Assembly (NCBI GenBank): GCA_964550175.1
Contig: CAZJXP010000001.1
Span: 905,453-969,452 of the forward strand
DNA: 64,000 nt
Origin: DSQK01 sp964550175
Lineage (GTDB): Archaea > Nanobdellota > Nanobdellia > Woesearchaeales > ARS49
Direction: 5' to 3'
Position numbers and translations under genes: made by a program. The notes beneath the pieces were generated by a model. That model was not told where the DNA came from and made no database searches. It saw only the letters and a program-made list of their open reading frames with translations. The number at the start of each line of letters is the position of its first letter. Within the stretch, counting starts at the first letter, position 1. Positions 8,348 to 16,744 of this stretch are shown one piece after another.

Positions 8348-8677
8348 TTAAAGGACTTTAACGCTCTTCACGCAGTCGTAATAGACGCCGCCTTTGAATT
8401 CCTTGTTTTCGAAGCTGAAGCTCTCTTCCCAGCCGCGCGGAAAGCCGAGGTAGCCTCGGATCTTTTTCGGGACTGTTGTCATGCTCGGCATATTTGCCAC
8501 AGCATCTTCCGGGTGATTCGCTGATTGGTATGCGTCAAGCGCATTTAATTCCAAGCCTATTTTATTCTCATAGCTGGTCCATTGACTTGCTCGAGGCTGG
8601 AACGTCAATTCAACCTTGACTGGCTTCGGAAAGTGCTTGTTCACCAACGCTTCGATATGTTCTTGTGGAGTTTGCAT
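8348..8677 (-). CDS. hypothetical protein
   Basis: 109-residue soluble protein, unrecognised. A mixed alpha/beta pattern with several aromatic residues (RGYLGFPRGWEESFSFENKE) near the C terminus. An AGGTG ribosome-binding site lies shortly before the ATG. It stands alone between repeat copy B and the Thr-rich surface protein gene. Confidence 0.6.
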   Translation of the reverse strand: MQTPQEHIEALVNKHFPKPVKVELTFQPRASQWTSYENKIGLELNALDAYQSANHPEDAVANMPSMTTVPKKIRGYLGFPRGWEESFSFENKEFKGGVYYDCVKSVKVL

Positions 8678-8730
8678 AGCGCACCTAGAGTATTAATGAA
8701 ACTAAAATAAAAAAAGAAAAAAGAAGAGAT

Positions 8731-10101
8731 TTACTTGTCTGACTTGCCGGGCTTGACCATCATCGCGATCAAAAGCACGATGATGACGATTGCAGCCAAG
8801 ATTCCGACGCTCAAGGTCGCGATGCCGGCCGGGGATTCCAAGAAGGAATCGGCTGACTTTGCGCGGACGCTGGTCGTTGAAGTTGTGGTGGTCGTGGTCG
8901 GTGCAGTCGTGGTCGGAGTCGTGACAACCGGCGTAGTGGGCGCCGGAGTGACTACTGCACACGGGTCGACAATCAAGCTCAAGGTCGCCTGGTCGCTCTC
9001 GATGTCGTTGTTCCAGAACGACGTCAATTCGACGCTGTAGGTTCCGGGCTTGACGTTCGTGCCAAGCAAGACAGGGATGGTTCGCGAGCTTTCGTCGCTT
9101 TCATCGATCGAGATGTCTTCCTTCATGACATTAACGCCCAAGGAAGGGATTGCGACTTCAATCGCAACTTCGTCCTCGTCGCTCTTGCCGATGTTCTTGA
9201 GCTTCATCTTGACGTCGAACGTGTTCTTGTCGCACGCGAGTCGGGACGGGCTCAACGAGGCGCCGTTGATGGTGATTTCGTGGCTTTCACGGTCAACATT
9301 CAAGTCGAACTCAGCAGTCGCGCCGTGGCGTCCGCTGAACGAGCCTTCTCCTCGGCCTTCAACCGAGATTTTCACGGTGTAGCTGCCTGAGGCGTCGTCT
9401 TCGATTTCGATGTTGCTGAACGTCACGGAGTCCTCATCTTCTGCAGATAAGTCGCCGAGGTCTTCGTCTTCGTCGATGTCAAAATCGCTGTCGTCCAAGA
9501 CGACGTTGATGGTGATGTCTTCGAGGTCGATGTCTTCGTCATCGTTGTTGTTGTACGTGTTCTCGACAACGACACGGATGTCGATGGAGTCGCCGGGCTT
9601 GAGGTCGTCGACTTCGTCGCCGTCATCCAACGAGTGCTCTTCGTCGCCGTTGACGGTGACAAAGATGTCCTTGATTTCCAAGTGGTTCTCCATCTGGACC
9701 TTCAAGTCTCCGCTGCCGGAGATGGTGCTGTTGCCGTCGCTTCCGGTGGCAACGATGCTGCCGACCGAGAATGCGCCGTCGTCCAATGCGCTGTTGACCG
9801 CGTCATGGTTGTCGGCGATCTTGCCGTTGACCGTGACTGTGGCGACAGCCGCTGCCGCGAGCGAAGTCGGAGCACCCGTGAAGGTGATCGCGTAGCCGCT
9901 CGAGGCCGTGCTGGAAACCACGATGCCGGTGACCGTTGAGGCTCCGGTGTTCGTGATGGTAAACGTCGAACTGTCCGTGTCTCCCGGAACCGCGTTCGAG
10001 TCGCCCAACGTCGTCTCTGAGACGACGATTGCCGCGCTGACCGAGCTTGCCATCAAGGCAAGGCTGAAGATCAGCATGGATATAATCGATAATTTCTTCA
10101 T
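8731..10101 (-). CDS. Thr-rich membrane-anchored cell-surface protein (S-layer-like)
   Basis: About 456 residues. Signal peptide (MKKLSIISMLIFSLALMASS), N-terminal beta domain, a central region very rich in Asp and Glu, a NEW3/CARDB-like domain, then a Thr/Pro-rich stalk near 385-415 that looks like an O-glycosylation site, and a C-terminal transmembrane helix with the tail KPGKSDK. This order matches archaeal envelope proteins. The ATG at 10101 is preceded by GGGGGT (10110-10115); a second in-frame ATG at 10116 would add five residues. The TATA box is at 10152-10163, so the message has a short leader. Confidence 0.8.
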   Translation of the reverse strand: MKKLSIISMLIFSLALMASSVSAAIVVSETTLGDSNAVPGDTDSSTFTITNTGASTVTGIVVSSTASSGYAITFTGAPTSLAAAAVATVTVNGKIADNHDAVNSALDDGAFSVGSIVATGSDGNSTISGSGDLKVQMENHLEIKDIFVTVNGDEEHSLDDGDEVDDLKPGDSIDIRVVVENTYNNNDDEDIDLEDITINVVLDDSDFDIDEDEDLGDLSAEDEDSVTFSNIEIEDDASGSYTVKISVEGRGEGSFSGRHGATAEFDLNVDRESHEITINGASLSPSRLACDKNTFDVKMKLKNIGKSDEDEVAIEVAIPSLGVNVMKEDISIDESDESSRTIPVLLGTNVKPGTYSVELTSFWNNDIESDQATLSLIVDPCAVVTPAPTTPVVTTPTTTAPTTTTTTSTTSVRAKSADSFLESPAGIATLSVGILAAIVIIVLLIAMMVKPGKSDK

Positions 10102-10151
10102 AGTTGGTACCCCCACTAAAGGATAGTGTTGTTATTCCTTAGGAGTAATAG

Positions 10152-10163
10152 TTTATATATAAA
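10152..10163 (-). promoter_or_regulatory. TATA box of the Thr-rich surface protein gene
   Basis: TTTATATATAAA is a strong palindromic TATA element about 51-62 bases before the start codon, leaving room for a short 5' leader with a ribosome-binding site. Confidence 0.6.
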
Positions 10164-10289
10164 GGTATCGGTATTTTGTGAAGGAAACTTCGTTTTAGGC
10201 ACTTTGAATGGATTCGCGCCGAATATCGAGAAAAACCTATTGTGCGGGTATTTGGGTGTTCGTACTTAGTTAGACTATTGCTGCTTAGT

Positions 10290-11330
10290 TCAGGGGGTCA
10301 TGAATTCATAGGTTATCTTTGAGATGTCTGCGATGATACGATCGGCTTCCGAAGAAGTGGCATTTTCGCTCATCACGCAGATAAGATAGTCTTTTTTCTC
10401 CAAATAGACAATGCCGCAGTCATGGGAAGATTGGCCGTAAGGCGTCACGCCGAACTTGTGCGAAATCTTCACTTCAGGAGGAAGCCCGGCCGGAAGCTGG
10501 TTCTGGTGAGGGGTGTCCGCTAATATCGAAAGAATGCTGTTCGAGAACGTTCGACGCAGATAGGTCGAAACATATAGTGAACGGAAGATGTTCGCGTATT
10601 CCTTCGGAGAGGCTTTCGTGAGGGCATCGCGGTCTTTCGGCCAGTCCAAGCCCATCGCTGTGCGGGCGGACATCATCTCATCGGTGTTCAGTTGGCGCAA
10701 CAGCGCCCGTCCGGCCGTGTTGTCCGACTTTTGCAACGTTTCCGTGATGAGCGATTTCACCGTGAACGAGCTTCCGGGTTCCAAATATGCGAGCGAACCA
10801 AACGCAGCGTCGAAATCCTCCTCAAGAAGAGTTATTCGGTCGTCGAGCGATAGTTCGCCGTTCTGAACCTTCTTTTAGATTGCGATGACGATGGGTAGTT
10901 TTGCGAGGCTCGCAGGGTAGAATTTGTCGCGTTCCTTGATCCCTATCCAGGCGCCAGAGTCCAAGTCCTCGATGTACAAACCATAATTGCCCGTGACATC
11001 GGTCTGCGCCAGCCGCGCGTCAAGCTCAATCCGCAACGGAAGCAACGACGCCGTCAACGATTTTTGATAGTCAAGAAATTTATCTAGCTCAAGGGCTGCG
11101 ATGTCGGGACGCACGAGCTCGAATTTATTCGTATTCGCATAATGGTCGCTTGATTTCTGCGCGTGCAGGTGTATATACATCAACAGAAGGATGATAATCA
11201 GAGATAGAAACGCAATCACGTAATTTTTTGCCGCAACGTGATTTTTGTGGAGCTTATGCTCATCGGTCTTTTTTTCGTGATGATGATTCGTTGATGACCC
11301 TGTGTTTTCGAGAGATGGCTCGGCGTCCAT
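10290..11330 (-). pseudogene. class A beta-lactamase-like serine hydrolase, interrupted by one in-frame TAA
   Basis: Paralogue of the intact gene at 11667-12644. The reading frame is continuous from 11330 to 10290 except for a TAA at 10875-10877, where the paralogue has Leu (VPLMVSVLKQV against LPIVIAI-stop-KKV), so a single TTA to TAA change explains it. Motifs are otherwise kept: N-terminal membrane anchor, PASLAK (SxxK nucleophile) just before the stop, SDN of class A enzymes (QKSDNTAGR) and HKFG in place of KTG after it. The lack of other damage suggests a recent mutation, a strain polymorphism or a sequencing error; readthrough is not excluded. Confidence 0.8.
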
Positions 11331-11412
11331 AGGCACATAAAATCGTTATTCACTATATGAATTTATGGGCATAATCCGAAGGTATTTATATAACGATTTC
11401 GTAACGATTACT

Positions 11413-11670
11413 ATGGACATCTGGAGCGTCATCGGCATTGGCGGGGCTGTCTGCGTCAGCATCGGCTGGGTGCCGCAGATACTCCATGCCTGGAAATCTA
11501 AGAGCCTGGATGACGTTCATTGGAGTCTACTGGTGCTGTTGCTCTTCGGCTCGTTCCTCTGGATTGCCTACGGCTGGCATAACGGCGACATGATTGTGGT
11601 TGCGACCAATGTGATGATAACGATCTTTCTTTTGACGTTAGCTACGATGAAGAAAGAGTTTAAGCATTAG
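11413..11670 (+). CDS. SemiSWEET-like PQ-loop transporter
   Basis: 85-residue protein with three transmembrane helices and the PQ motif WVPQIL near residue 22, the layout of SemiSWEET sugar transporters that work as homodimers. The ATG at 11413 is preceded by a TATA box (TTTATATA, 11386-11393) at the right distance for a leaderless message; a start at 11365 would overlap the promoter. The gene is convergent with the downstream serine hydrolase gene and overlaps its end by a few bases. Substrate unknown. Confidence 0.8.
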   Translation: MDIWSVIGIGGAVCVSIGWVPQILHAWKSKSLDDVHWSLLVLLLFGSFLWIAYGWHNGDMIVVATNVMITIFLLTLATMKKEFKH

Positions 11671-12644
11671 TTCTTGCGGTCGGCCTGCTGTTCCTTTGAC
11701 ATGAATGAGTAGGCAGTTCGTGAAATTTCGGTTGTGACTCGACTGGCATCTTCAAAACTGGTATGCGCGCTCATGATGCAGATAAGATAGTTCTTTTCCG
11801 GCAAATACACAATTCCGCAGTCATGGTTTTGGCCTTCATCCTTCCAGAATCCGACTTTGTGAGCAACCTTGACCTCAACGGGGATTCCGGGAACAAGCTG
11901 CTCATTATATTCGGTGTCAACGAGCGTTGATAACAATAGCTGAGAGAATCTGCGGCGCAAGTACGTAGAAAAATAGAGTGAGCGCAAGATGTTCGAATAT
12001 TCCTTCGGCGAGACGTCAATTTTTCCCGAGGTTATTTCACTGAGCGGAATTCCGAATGCGATAAACGCTGAGTTCAGATCCTCTTTTGTCACGAGCGTAG
12101 CGAGCGCGTTTGCGGCAATGTTGTTCGATTCCATCGCGGTAAGGCGCAGGAGCTCGTTCACAGTGCGCTTTTCGCTCGTTCCCGAGCTATTTTTTAGGTT
12201 TACCTCGACCTTTTCGTCAAGAGAAAGGTATCCAAGCTCAACCTGCTTCAGCACTGAAACCATCAACGGCACTTTCATCAGGCTTGCGGGGATGAACGGA
12301 TCGCGCTCATTGACGCCCATCCAGGCACCGGAAAATAAGTCTTCGACGTACACGCCGTATTCTCCCGGTTCATTCTCTAAAATCGGCGTGATCTTCGCCC
12401 TGAGCTCGACCATAGAGACAGTCAACTTTTTTTGCGTTGCCAAAAAGTCGTCAACGTCAAGCCTCGCAATCTCGGGGTGCAGAAGGTCGAATTGGGACGG
12501 GTCGGGAGCTGATGCGCTTTCGCTCGTCAGCAACGGCCAGGCAGTAAGGATGAGGATAGTGGCAAGAAAACTCACGATGGTGGCAAACCGCCAATCAAAC
12601 GCCTTCTTGTGCGCGTGATGCTCGGGCGCAATAGGAGTGTCCAT
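11667..12644 (-). CDS. membrane-anchored class A beta-lactamase-like serine hydrolase
   Basis: 325 residues with an N-terminal transmembrane helix at about 21-40, so the catalytic domain faces outside. Beta-lactamase/PBP fold signatures: S121-LM-K124 (SxxK nucleophile pair), SNN at 173-175 replacing SDN, and HKVG at 262-265 in place of KTG. An archaeon without murein would have no transpeptidation substrate, so a role on cell-wall peptides of neighbouring bacteria, an esterase activity or a structural role are all possible. A near-identical-length paralogue upstream is broken by a stop codon. Confidence 0.8.
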   Translation of the reverse strand: MDTPIAPEHHAHKKAFDWRFATIVSFLATILILTAWPLLTSESASAPDPSQFDLLHPEIARLDVDDFLATQKKLTVSMVELRAKITPILENEPGEYGVYVEDLFSGAWMGVNERDPFIPASLMKVPLMVSVLKQVELGYLSLDEKVEVNLKNSSGTSEKRTVNELLRLTAMESNNIAANALATLVTKEDLNSAFIAFGIPLSEITSGKIDVSPKEYSNILRSLYFSTYLRRRFSQLLLSTLVDTEYNEQLVPGIPVEVKVAHKVGFWKDEGQNHDCGIVYLPEKNYLICIMSAHTSFEDASRVTTEISRTAYSFMSKEQQADRKN

Positions 12645-12693
12645 TGCTATTGAAAAATGAAGTTACTATTTGAATATTGCTATGGTTCTTTGT

Positions 12694-12799
12694 ACGTTGC
12701 TGTCCTAAGTTTACTTTTTACCGCCCCGATTCGCACCGTTGGCTTGATTGTAACCAGAATTGATGCCGTAACGACGAAACAAAACTTGACGGTAAAAAG
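12694..12799 (+). repeat. dispersed intergenic repeat, copy C
   Basis: ACGTTGCTG, then CTTTTTACCGCCCCGATT, and after about 50 bases AACGACGAAACAAAAC ending with GACGGTAAAAAG. CTTTTTACCG and CGGTAAAAAG form inverted ends. Located between the serine hydrolase start and the rps7 stop. Confidence 0.75.
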
Positions 12800-12835
12800 T
12801 TATGTTAGGAAAGAAATGGAAAATCGCTAAAACAA

Positions 12836-13459
12836 TTATCTAGACGCGTCTGCTTGTCTTTCGAGCTCAAGCTTCTTCGAAATCGCAAGGCTCTTCGCAT
12901 CCAATCGGTAGGCCGAGATGATCTCTTCCGCCAACGCGGATTCGATGGAGGTCTTTGAGTTGAAGCTCTTGGAGTACGCGCTTTGGGTGAAGTAGCGCAA
13001 CGCGATGTCGATTCGTCGCTGCGGCGAGCACTCGGTCGCTTTCGGATAACGGGCGCCGCCGTATTCGATGGTGACGATTTCTTCTCTCGGCGCTGCGTTT
13101 TCTAGAGCCTTGACGAAGACCTTGATCGGGTTTTCCTTGAGCTTCTGCTCAACCACTTCGAGCGTTCGCTTGACGATGTCATGAGCCTGCACGGCCATGC
13201 CGGTCGTGTGACCTGAGCTGTGCCAGTGCTTTCCTGACTTCGAGCCGGCGTTCATGACCTTGTTGATCAATCGTTCGATGATGAAGACTTTGCTCTTGTG
13301 GAAGTTGTGGCCCGCGTAGCGCGCGCCGGTCTTCGGCACGATGCGAGCATCCGTGACGATGTATCGCTGCAGGCCGAGATCTTCGACCGCGATTCCTTCG
13401 GTCGACCACTTGTTAAATGCAAGAATGTGGCTCTTGTTGATTTTGACGTCAGTTGCCAT
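12836..13459 (-). CDS. rps7: small ribosomal subunit protein uS7
   Basis: Archaeal uS7, about 207 residues, binding the 3' major domain of 16S rRNA. Recognised by LINKVMNAGSKSGKHW, PIKVFVKALENAAPREEI, the YGGARYPKATECSPQRRIDIA stretch and the C-terminal AEEIISAYR. ATG 13459 lies one base after the rps12 stop; a longer in-frame extension upstream only shadows rps12. In most archaea tuf follows; here serine hydrolase genes do. Confidence 0.95.
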   Translation of the reverse strand: MATDVKINKSHILAFNKWSTEGIAVEDLGLQRYIVTDARIVPKTGARYAGHNFHKSKVFIIERLINKVMNAGSKSGKHWHSSGHTTGMAVQAHDIVKRTLEVVEQKLKENPIKVFVKALENAAPREEIVTIEYGGARYPKATECSPQRRIDIALRYFTQSAYSKSFNSKTSIESALAEEIISAYRLDAKSLAISKKLELERQADASR

Positions 13460-13460
13460 G

Positions 13461-13898
13461 TTACTTTCGTGCCTTCTCGATCTTGCCCGATCGCAATGCG
13501 AGGAGTGATTGATCGTTGACTTTGATAACGGCCCATCGGACGCCCGGGATGTCTCCCTTGGCTCGGCCCTTCTTTCCGCCGATGCACTCAATCATGACTT
13601 CGTCGTGCTCGTCGATGAGCTTCTGCGCGCCATCGCCCGTCATGAACGCGGTCACTTGTCGGCCGTTCTTGATTAATTGGACGCGGCAGCACTTTCGCAT
13701 CGCCGAGTTCGGCTGCTTGGCTTCCAACTGCACCTTTTCGAGAACGATTCCCTTGGCTTGGCTTGCGCCTTCCAACGGGTCAGATTTCTCCCTGAGATTG
13801 AGCATTCGCTTGATGAACTTTTTGTTGTGCCAACGGCCTTCGTGTCGACGTCGGATTAACGACTTAGCGACATTGAGTCCGTTTGCCTTATTTGCCAT
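13461..13898 (-). CDS. rps12: small ribosomal subunit protein uS12
   Basis: Decoding-centre protein uS12, 145 residues. Highly conserved segments: EAKQPNSAMRKCCRVQLIKNG and the loop region FMTGDGAQKLIDEHDEV, GDIPGVRW. First gene of the rps12-rps7 unit here, preceded by its own TATA box, whereas many archaea continue directly from nusA. Confidence 0.96.
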   Translation of the reverse strand: MANKANGLNVAKSLIRRRHEGRWHNKKFIKRMLNLREKSDPLEGASQAKGIVLEKVQLEAKQPNSAMRKCCRVQLIKNGRQVTAFMTGDGAQKLIDEHDEVMIECIGGKKGRAKGDIPGVRWAVIKVNDQSLLALRSGKIEKARK

Positions 13899-13922
13899 TG
13901 TTATTGAATCCTTGAGAGGGGG

Positions 13923-13930
13923 TATTTAAA
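13923..13930 (-). promoter_or_regulatory. TATA box of rps12-rps7
   Basis: TTTAAATA on the minus strand, 25-32 bases before the rps12 ATG, fits a leaderless transcript. It shows that rps12-rps7 has an independent promoter after being separated from nusA. Confidence 0.6.
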
Positions 13931-14191
13931 GGTTGCGGAGATAGTGGGAATTACGAGCTCTGTCGACGAACTTTACGTTTCTGACGACGGTCGGGCTAAA
14001 CTCGCCAGGATTCACAGTCTATTCTCGTTTTCGGCGAGACCTATGACTGATGCTGATTAATCGTTCGTAATCCTTCCGCTTTTTCCGCAAACTTTCCGGT
14101 TTTTGGCGCGCAACGCACATAAACGATTCCGTCTTCTTTCTCAGCTATGAGCGAAACATTTAATAATAAGCGCAGTCTTACTGGGCTTATT

Positions 14192-14434
14192 ATGGATATC
14201 ATCCCAGTGTCTTCCCGCGGACAGATTGTCATTCCCGAGCACATACGGAAGAAATACCGCATCGCGCAGGGGACACGGCTTGTGCTGCAGGAAAAAGGCA
14301 CGTCGCTCGTCCTGAAGAAGGAGAGCGAGGTAGAAAAACTCCTCTCGGACGACCGTGACTTGCTGCTGACTGCTGAGACTTCGCTCGCTGACTGGAACAC
14401 CCTTGAGGAGGACAAGGCATGGAAGGACTTGTGA
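14192..14434 (+). CDS. AbrB/MazE-family antitoxin
   Basis: 80-residue protein with a SpoVT/AbrB swapped-hairpin DNA-binding domain at its N terminus (PVSSRGQIVIPEHIRKKY, GTRLVLQEKGTSLVL) and an acidic C-terminal tail for toxin binding. A TATA-like box (TTTAATAA, 14159-14166) lies about 26-33 bases upstream of ATG 14192, favouring this start over 14147. It overlaps the MazF gene by 16 bases and should repress its own operon. Confidence 0.85.
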   Translation: MDIIPVSSRGQIVIPEHIRKKYRIAQGTRLVLQEKGTSLVLKKESEVEKLLSDDRDLLLTAETSLADWNTLEEDKAWKDL

Positions 14435-14745
14435 AAGGGGACATCGTCACCTTACTGTTTCCGTTCTCGGATTTGAGCGCCGCGAAGAAGCGCCCGGCGT
14501 TTGTCCTCGCAACCACGCGTGATGACATTATTCTCTGCCAGATAACCAGCAAGCCGCACGATCCTGACGGAATCGCTTTGAAAAAAATTAATTTCTCTCA
14601 CGGAGGGCTGCCCTGCGACAGCGTCATCCGACCGAACAAGCTTTTCACCGGACACCGTTCAATCATCATTGGCAAGGCCGGCTGCGCAAACGCCAAAAAG
14701 ACAACTGAAGTCGTCAACGCCGTGTGCGAGATAATTCGAAGATAG
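14419..14745 (+). CDS. mazF: MazF/PemK-family mRNA interferase toxin
   Basis: 108-residue toxin of the MazF/PemK family. Typical features: VKGDIVTLLFPFSD (GDIV...PF), KKRPAFVLA, ITSKPHDPDGIAL, and VIRPNKLFTG with the conserved Arg-Pro and the later helix. MazF enzymes cleave mRNA at short sequences. It is preceded by the overlapping AbrB-type antitoxin. Both genes run opposite to the ribosomal and RNA polymerase genes in which they are embedded, consistent with insertion. Confidence 0.88.
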   Translation: MEGLVKGDIVTLLFPFSDLSAAKKRPAFVLATTRDDIILCQITSKPHDPDGIALKKINFSHGGLPCDSVIRPNKLFTGHRSIIIGKAGCANAKKTTEVVNAVCEIIRR

Positions 14746-14786
14746 TTCTGGGACGGTTGGAGAAGGTAGGGATTGTCGGATGAAAT

Positions 14787-15362
14787 TTATTCTGCTGCTT
14801 GCTTAAATTCTTTGGCTGCGCGTTTCAGTGCAGTTTCCAAGTCAGATTCAACTTGTTTGTGGGTGAGACCCATATCTCTTTCTTTTGGATTGACAAGCTT
14901 GCTTACAAAGTCAGAAATGGTATGATGAGTTACCATAGGGCTAGACGATTTCGTTGGGTTAGGCCCGAAATAACCTTTATCTTTCGTGTAAAATCCAGGA
15001 CCGCGCTCTTGTTGTTCGATACCGTATTCACGGTCATCCCAAGTCGGTTCAGCTTTGCTAGACCAACCTTCACAGCATTGACCGATCATTCCTAGATAAA
15101 TAGAACATTTTCCTAATTGCACGCGCCCCTCTCGTTCCCAAGACGGCGCTGCTTTAAAGATTTCAATATGTTTAGGATCAAGTGCATGTTCAAGAAGAAT
15201 ATTCAATCGCTTAACATCTAATTCATATGCTTCTGTTTTTTCTTTTTCGATTATTTCCTGTCGCTGCTTTTGCGTCGTTTTCTCTGCAACAGCAGAACGA
15301 TAACCATCACGTGCTTGCTGAGCTTCTTTGAGCGCGGCCGTAATACGTCGTGAGTAAGCCAT
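14787..15362 (-). CDS. hypothetical protein, charged helical
   Basis: About 191 residues from ATG 15362, chosen because a TATA-like box (TTTAAGAA region, 15385-15392) lies 23-30 bases upstream; ATG or alternative starts up to 15407 are possible. The first 70 residues form a basic coiled coil (AALKEAQQARDGYRSAVAEK), the rest is globular with a Trp/Gly-rich segment and a C-terminal helix. Not recognised. AT-richer than the ribosomal genes around it, which suggests acquisition. Confidence 0.55.
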   Translation of the reverse strand: MAYSRRITAALKEAQQARDGYRSAVAEKTTQKQRQEIIEKEKTEAYELDVKRLNILLEHALDPKHIEIFKAAPSWEREGRVQLGKCSIYLGMIGQCCEGWSSKAEPTWDDREYGIEQQERGPGFYTKDKGYFGPNPTKSSSPMVTHHTISDFVSKLVNPKERDMGLTHKQVESDLETALKRAAKEFKQAAE

Positions 15363-15479
15363 TTTATTCACTAAGCAAGATGTATTCTTAAACATTATGC
15401 AACTCAAGAATATTCTTCACCTTTTTCAGACAATCTTAGAAAGTAGGAGCTTCAGGCATAAGAAAGTCTTAGTTTGTAT

Positions 15480-15953
15480 TTACAATCCGTTTCCTGCATA
15501 GGCATTCTTCGGTATCGGCAAGTGTAATTCTTTCTTGAGTAAGTCCTTAACAAGTCCGCATAGGCCTTTCGGAATGTTCTTCATTACGGGAATAACCAAA
15601 CATTGCGCTGGGCCTTGCTCAATGATCTTTTCCTTGATGCCTCTTGTTTTCTGCTTAAACGCGCCGACCCAGAGTGAGCCGCTTTGCTTGAACTGGCACT
15701 CATAAGATGTTGCACGGTGAGAAAAATAGAAATTCATCATGTGTCCAACACATCGCCCACCTAGCTCGTGGCTCTTGCTCCCTCCATATCCATAGAACTC
15801 GTGAATTGTAATGTGCCCGGACAAACGGTTGGGAATCATCGCATCGTTGCTCGGACGATAATACCGGTGATCATACCCAACGAGCCCAGAAAACGGTTGA
15901 TGTTCAATAGATTTGATAAGTGTTCCAACAATGAAATAACTACCATTCCTCAT
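15480..15953 (-). CDS. hypothetical protein
   Basis: 157-residue protein, unrecognised, rich in Gly, His and Tyr (GYDHRYYRPSNDAMIPNRL, HEFYGYGGSKSHELGG). No membrane segment. GGGGGA stands just before the ATG as a ribosome-binding site. The His/Asp-rich central part could form a metal site, but this is a guess. It sits with the previous gene between nusA and rps12. Confidence 0.55.
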   Translation of the reverse strand: MRNGSYFIVGTLIKSIEHQPFSGLVGYDHRYYRPSNDAMIPNRLSGHITIHEFYGYGGSKSHELGGRCVGHMMNFYFSHRATSYECQFKQSGSLWVGAFKQKTRGIKEKIIEQGPAQCLVIPVMKNIPKGLCGLVKDLLKKELHLPIPKNAYAGNGL

Positions 15954-16055
15954 AGTATGTCCCCCTACTAATGCAGAATTCCTACACCATTAAAAAACCT
16001 TCGCATAACCGTCTCACCTTTCCCTCAGGTTCAGACAAAGCTTCAAACAACCAGC

Positions 16056-16466
16056 TTAAGCAATCTTCAATTCAGAAATCGGGAAGTGCCGCTTAATAAT
16101 CAGTTCATAAGCCCGCAAATTAGCGGCGTTTCTACCAATCAACATTCCACGCGTTTGGTGGTCTGCTGAATGAATCGTAAGCACAGCATCTTCTTGCGTG
16201 ATTTCTTTCACTTCAAGCGGATGCGTCAAATTTCTGACAAACTGATGCAAGTCAGTCGAATACTCGATGAACTTCACCCGTTTCTTCAACAAATTCTCAA
16301 GCTTCTTCGCGACAACGCCGCCCTTGCCGATGCAGCGCGCAATCGAGCCTTCCGGAACCAAGAAAATGATATTTTCAGGAAAGACAATCAAGTCCTTCGG
16401 AGTGACGCCGGAGAACTCCTCTAAGAAGTTCATCCACTTAAGCTCCTCCATGCCGTACGAGACCAT
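16056..16466 (-). CDS. nusA: transcription factor NusA homologue (archaeal, two KH domains)
   Basis: Archaeal NusA-like protein of about 136 residues made of two KH domains: GSIARCIGKGGVVAKKLEN (first GxxG, IGKG) and GMLIGRNAANLRAYELIIKR (second). It lacks the N-terminal and S1 parts of bacterial NusA, as usual in archaea. Start overlaps the rpl30e stop (ATGA). Last gene of the RNA polymerase operon in this genome. Confidence 0.9.
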   Translation of the reverse strand: MVSYGMEELKWMNFLEEFSGVTPKDLIVFPENIIFLVPEGSIARCIGKGGVVAKKLENLLKKRVKFIEYSTDLHQFVRNLTHPLEVKEITQEDAVLTIHSADHQTRGMLIGRNAANLRAYELIIKRHFPISELKIA

Positions 16467-16744
16467 CAGTCAACGGTGCTGAGAATGCTGACGCCGAACT
16501 GCTTTCGGCACAACGCGCCGACTTCGTCCGCGGTCAAAGGAATTTCGACAACGATGACGCCCGCGACTTCTGCGTATCTTTTTACGTCCGCGAAAACATC
16601 CGCCTTGCAGTTCTTCGAGATGAAAACTTTTCTTGCGCGTCCGGCTTTGACGTTCTTGATTGTCCTTTCTTCGCCGAGCACGAGCTTGCCGGCTTCGAAC
16701 AACTTCTTGATGTCTGCGTTAACGCTTGATTCGGTGGGTTTCAT
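16466..16744 (-). CDS. rpl30e: large ribosomal subunit protein eL30
   Basis: 92-residue L7Ae/L30e-type RNA-binding protein: KLVLGEERTIKNVKAGRARKV, VFISKNC and the C-terminal VGALCRKQFGVSIL. Position between rpoA2 and nusA with one-base or four-base overlaps is the conserved archaeal arrangement. Confidence 0.92.
   Translation of the reverse strand: MKPTESSVNADIKKLFEAGKLVLGEERTIKNVKAGRARKVFISKNCKADVFADVKRYAEVAGVIVVEIPLTADEVGALCRKQFGVSILSTVD

Noticed and set aside
8870..8930. Repeated GTGGTGGTCG-like sequence as a DNA repeat element
   Set aside because: It is the codon-level repeat of the Thr-rich stalk of the surface protein.
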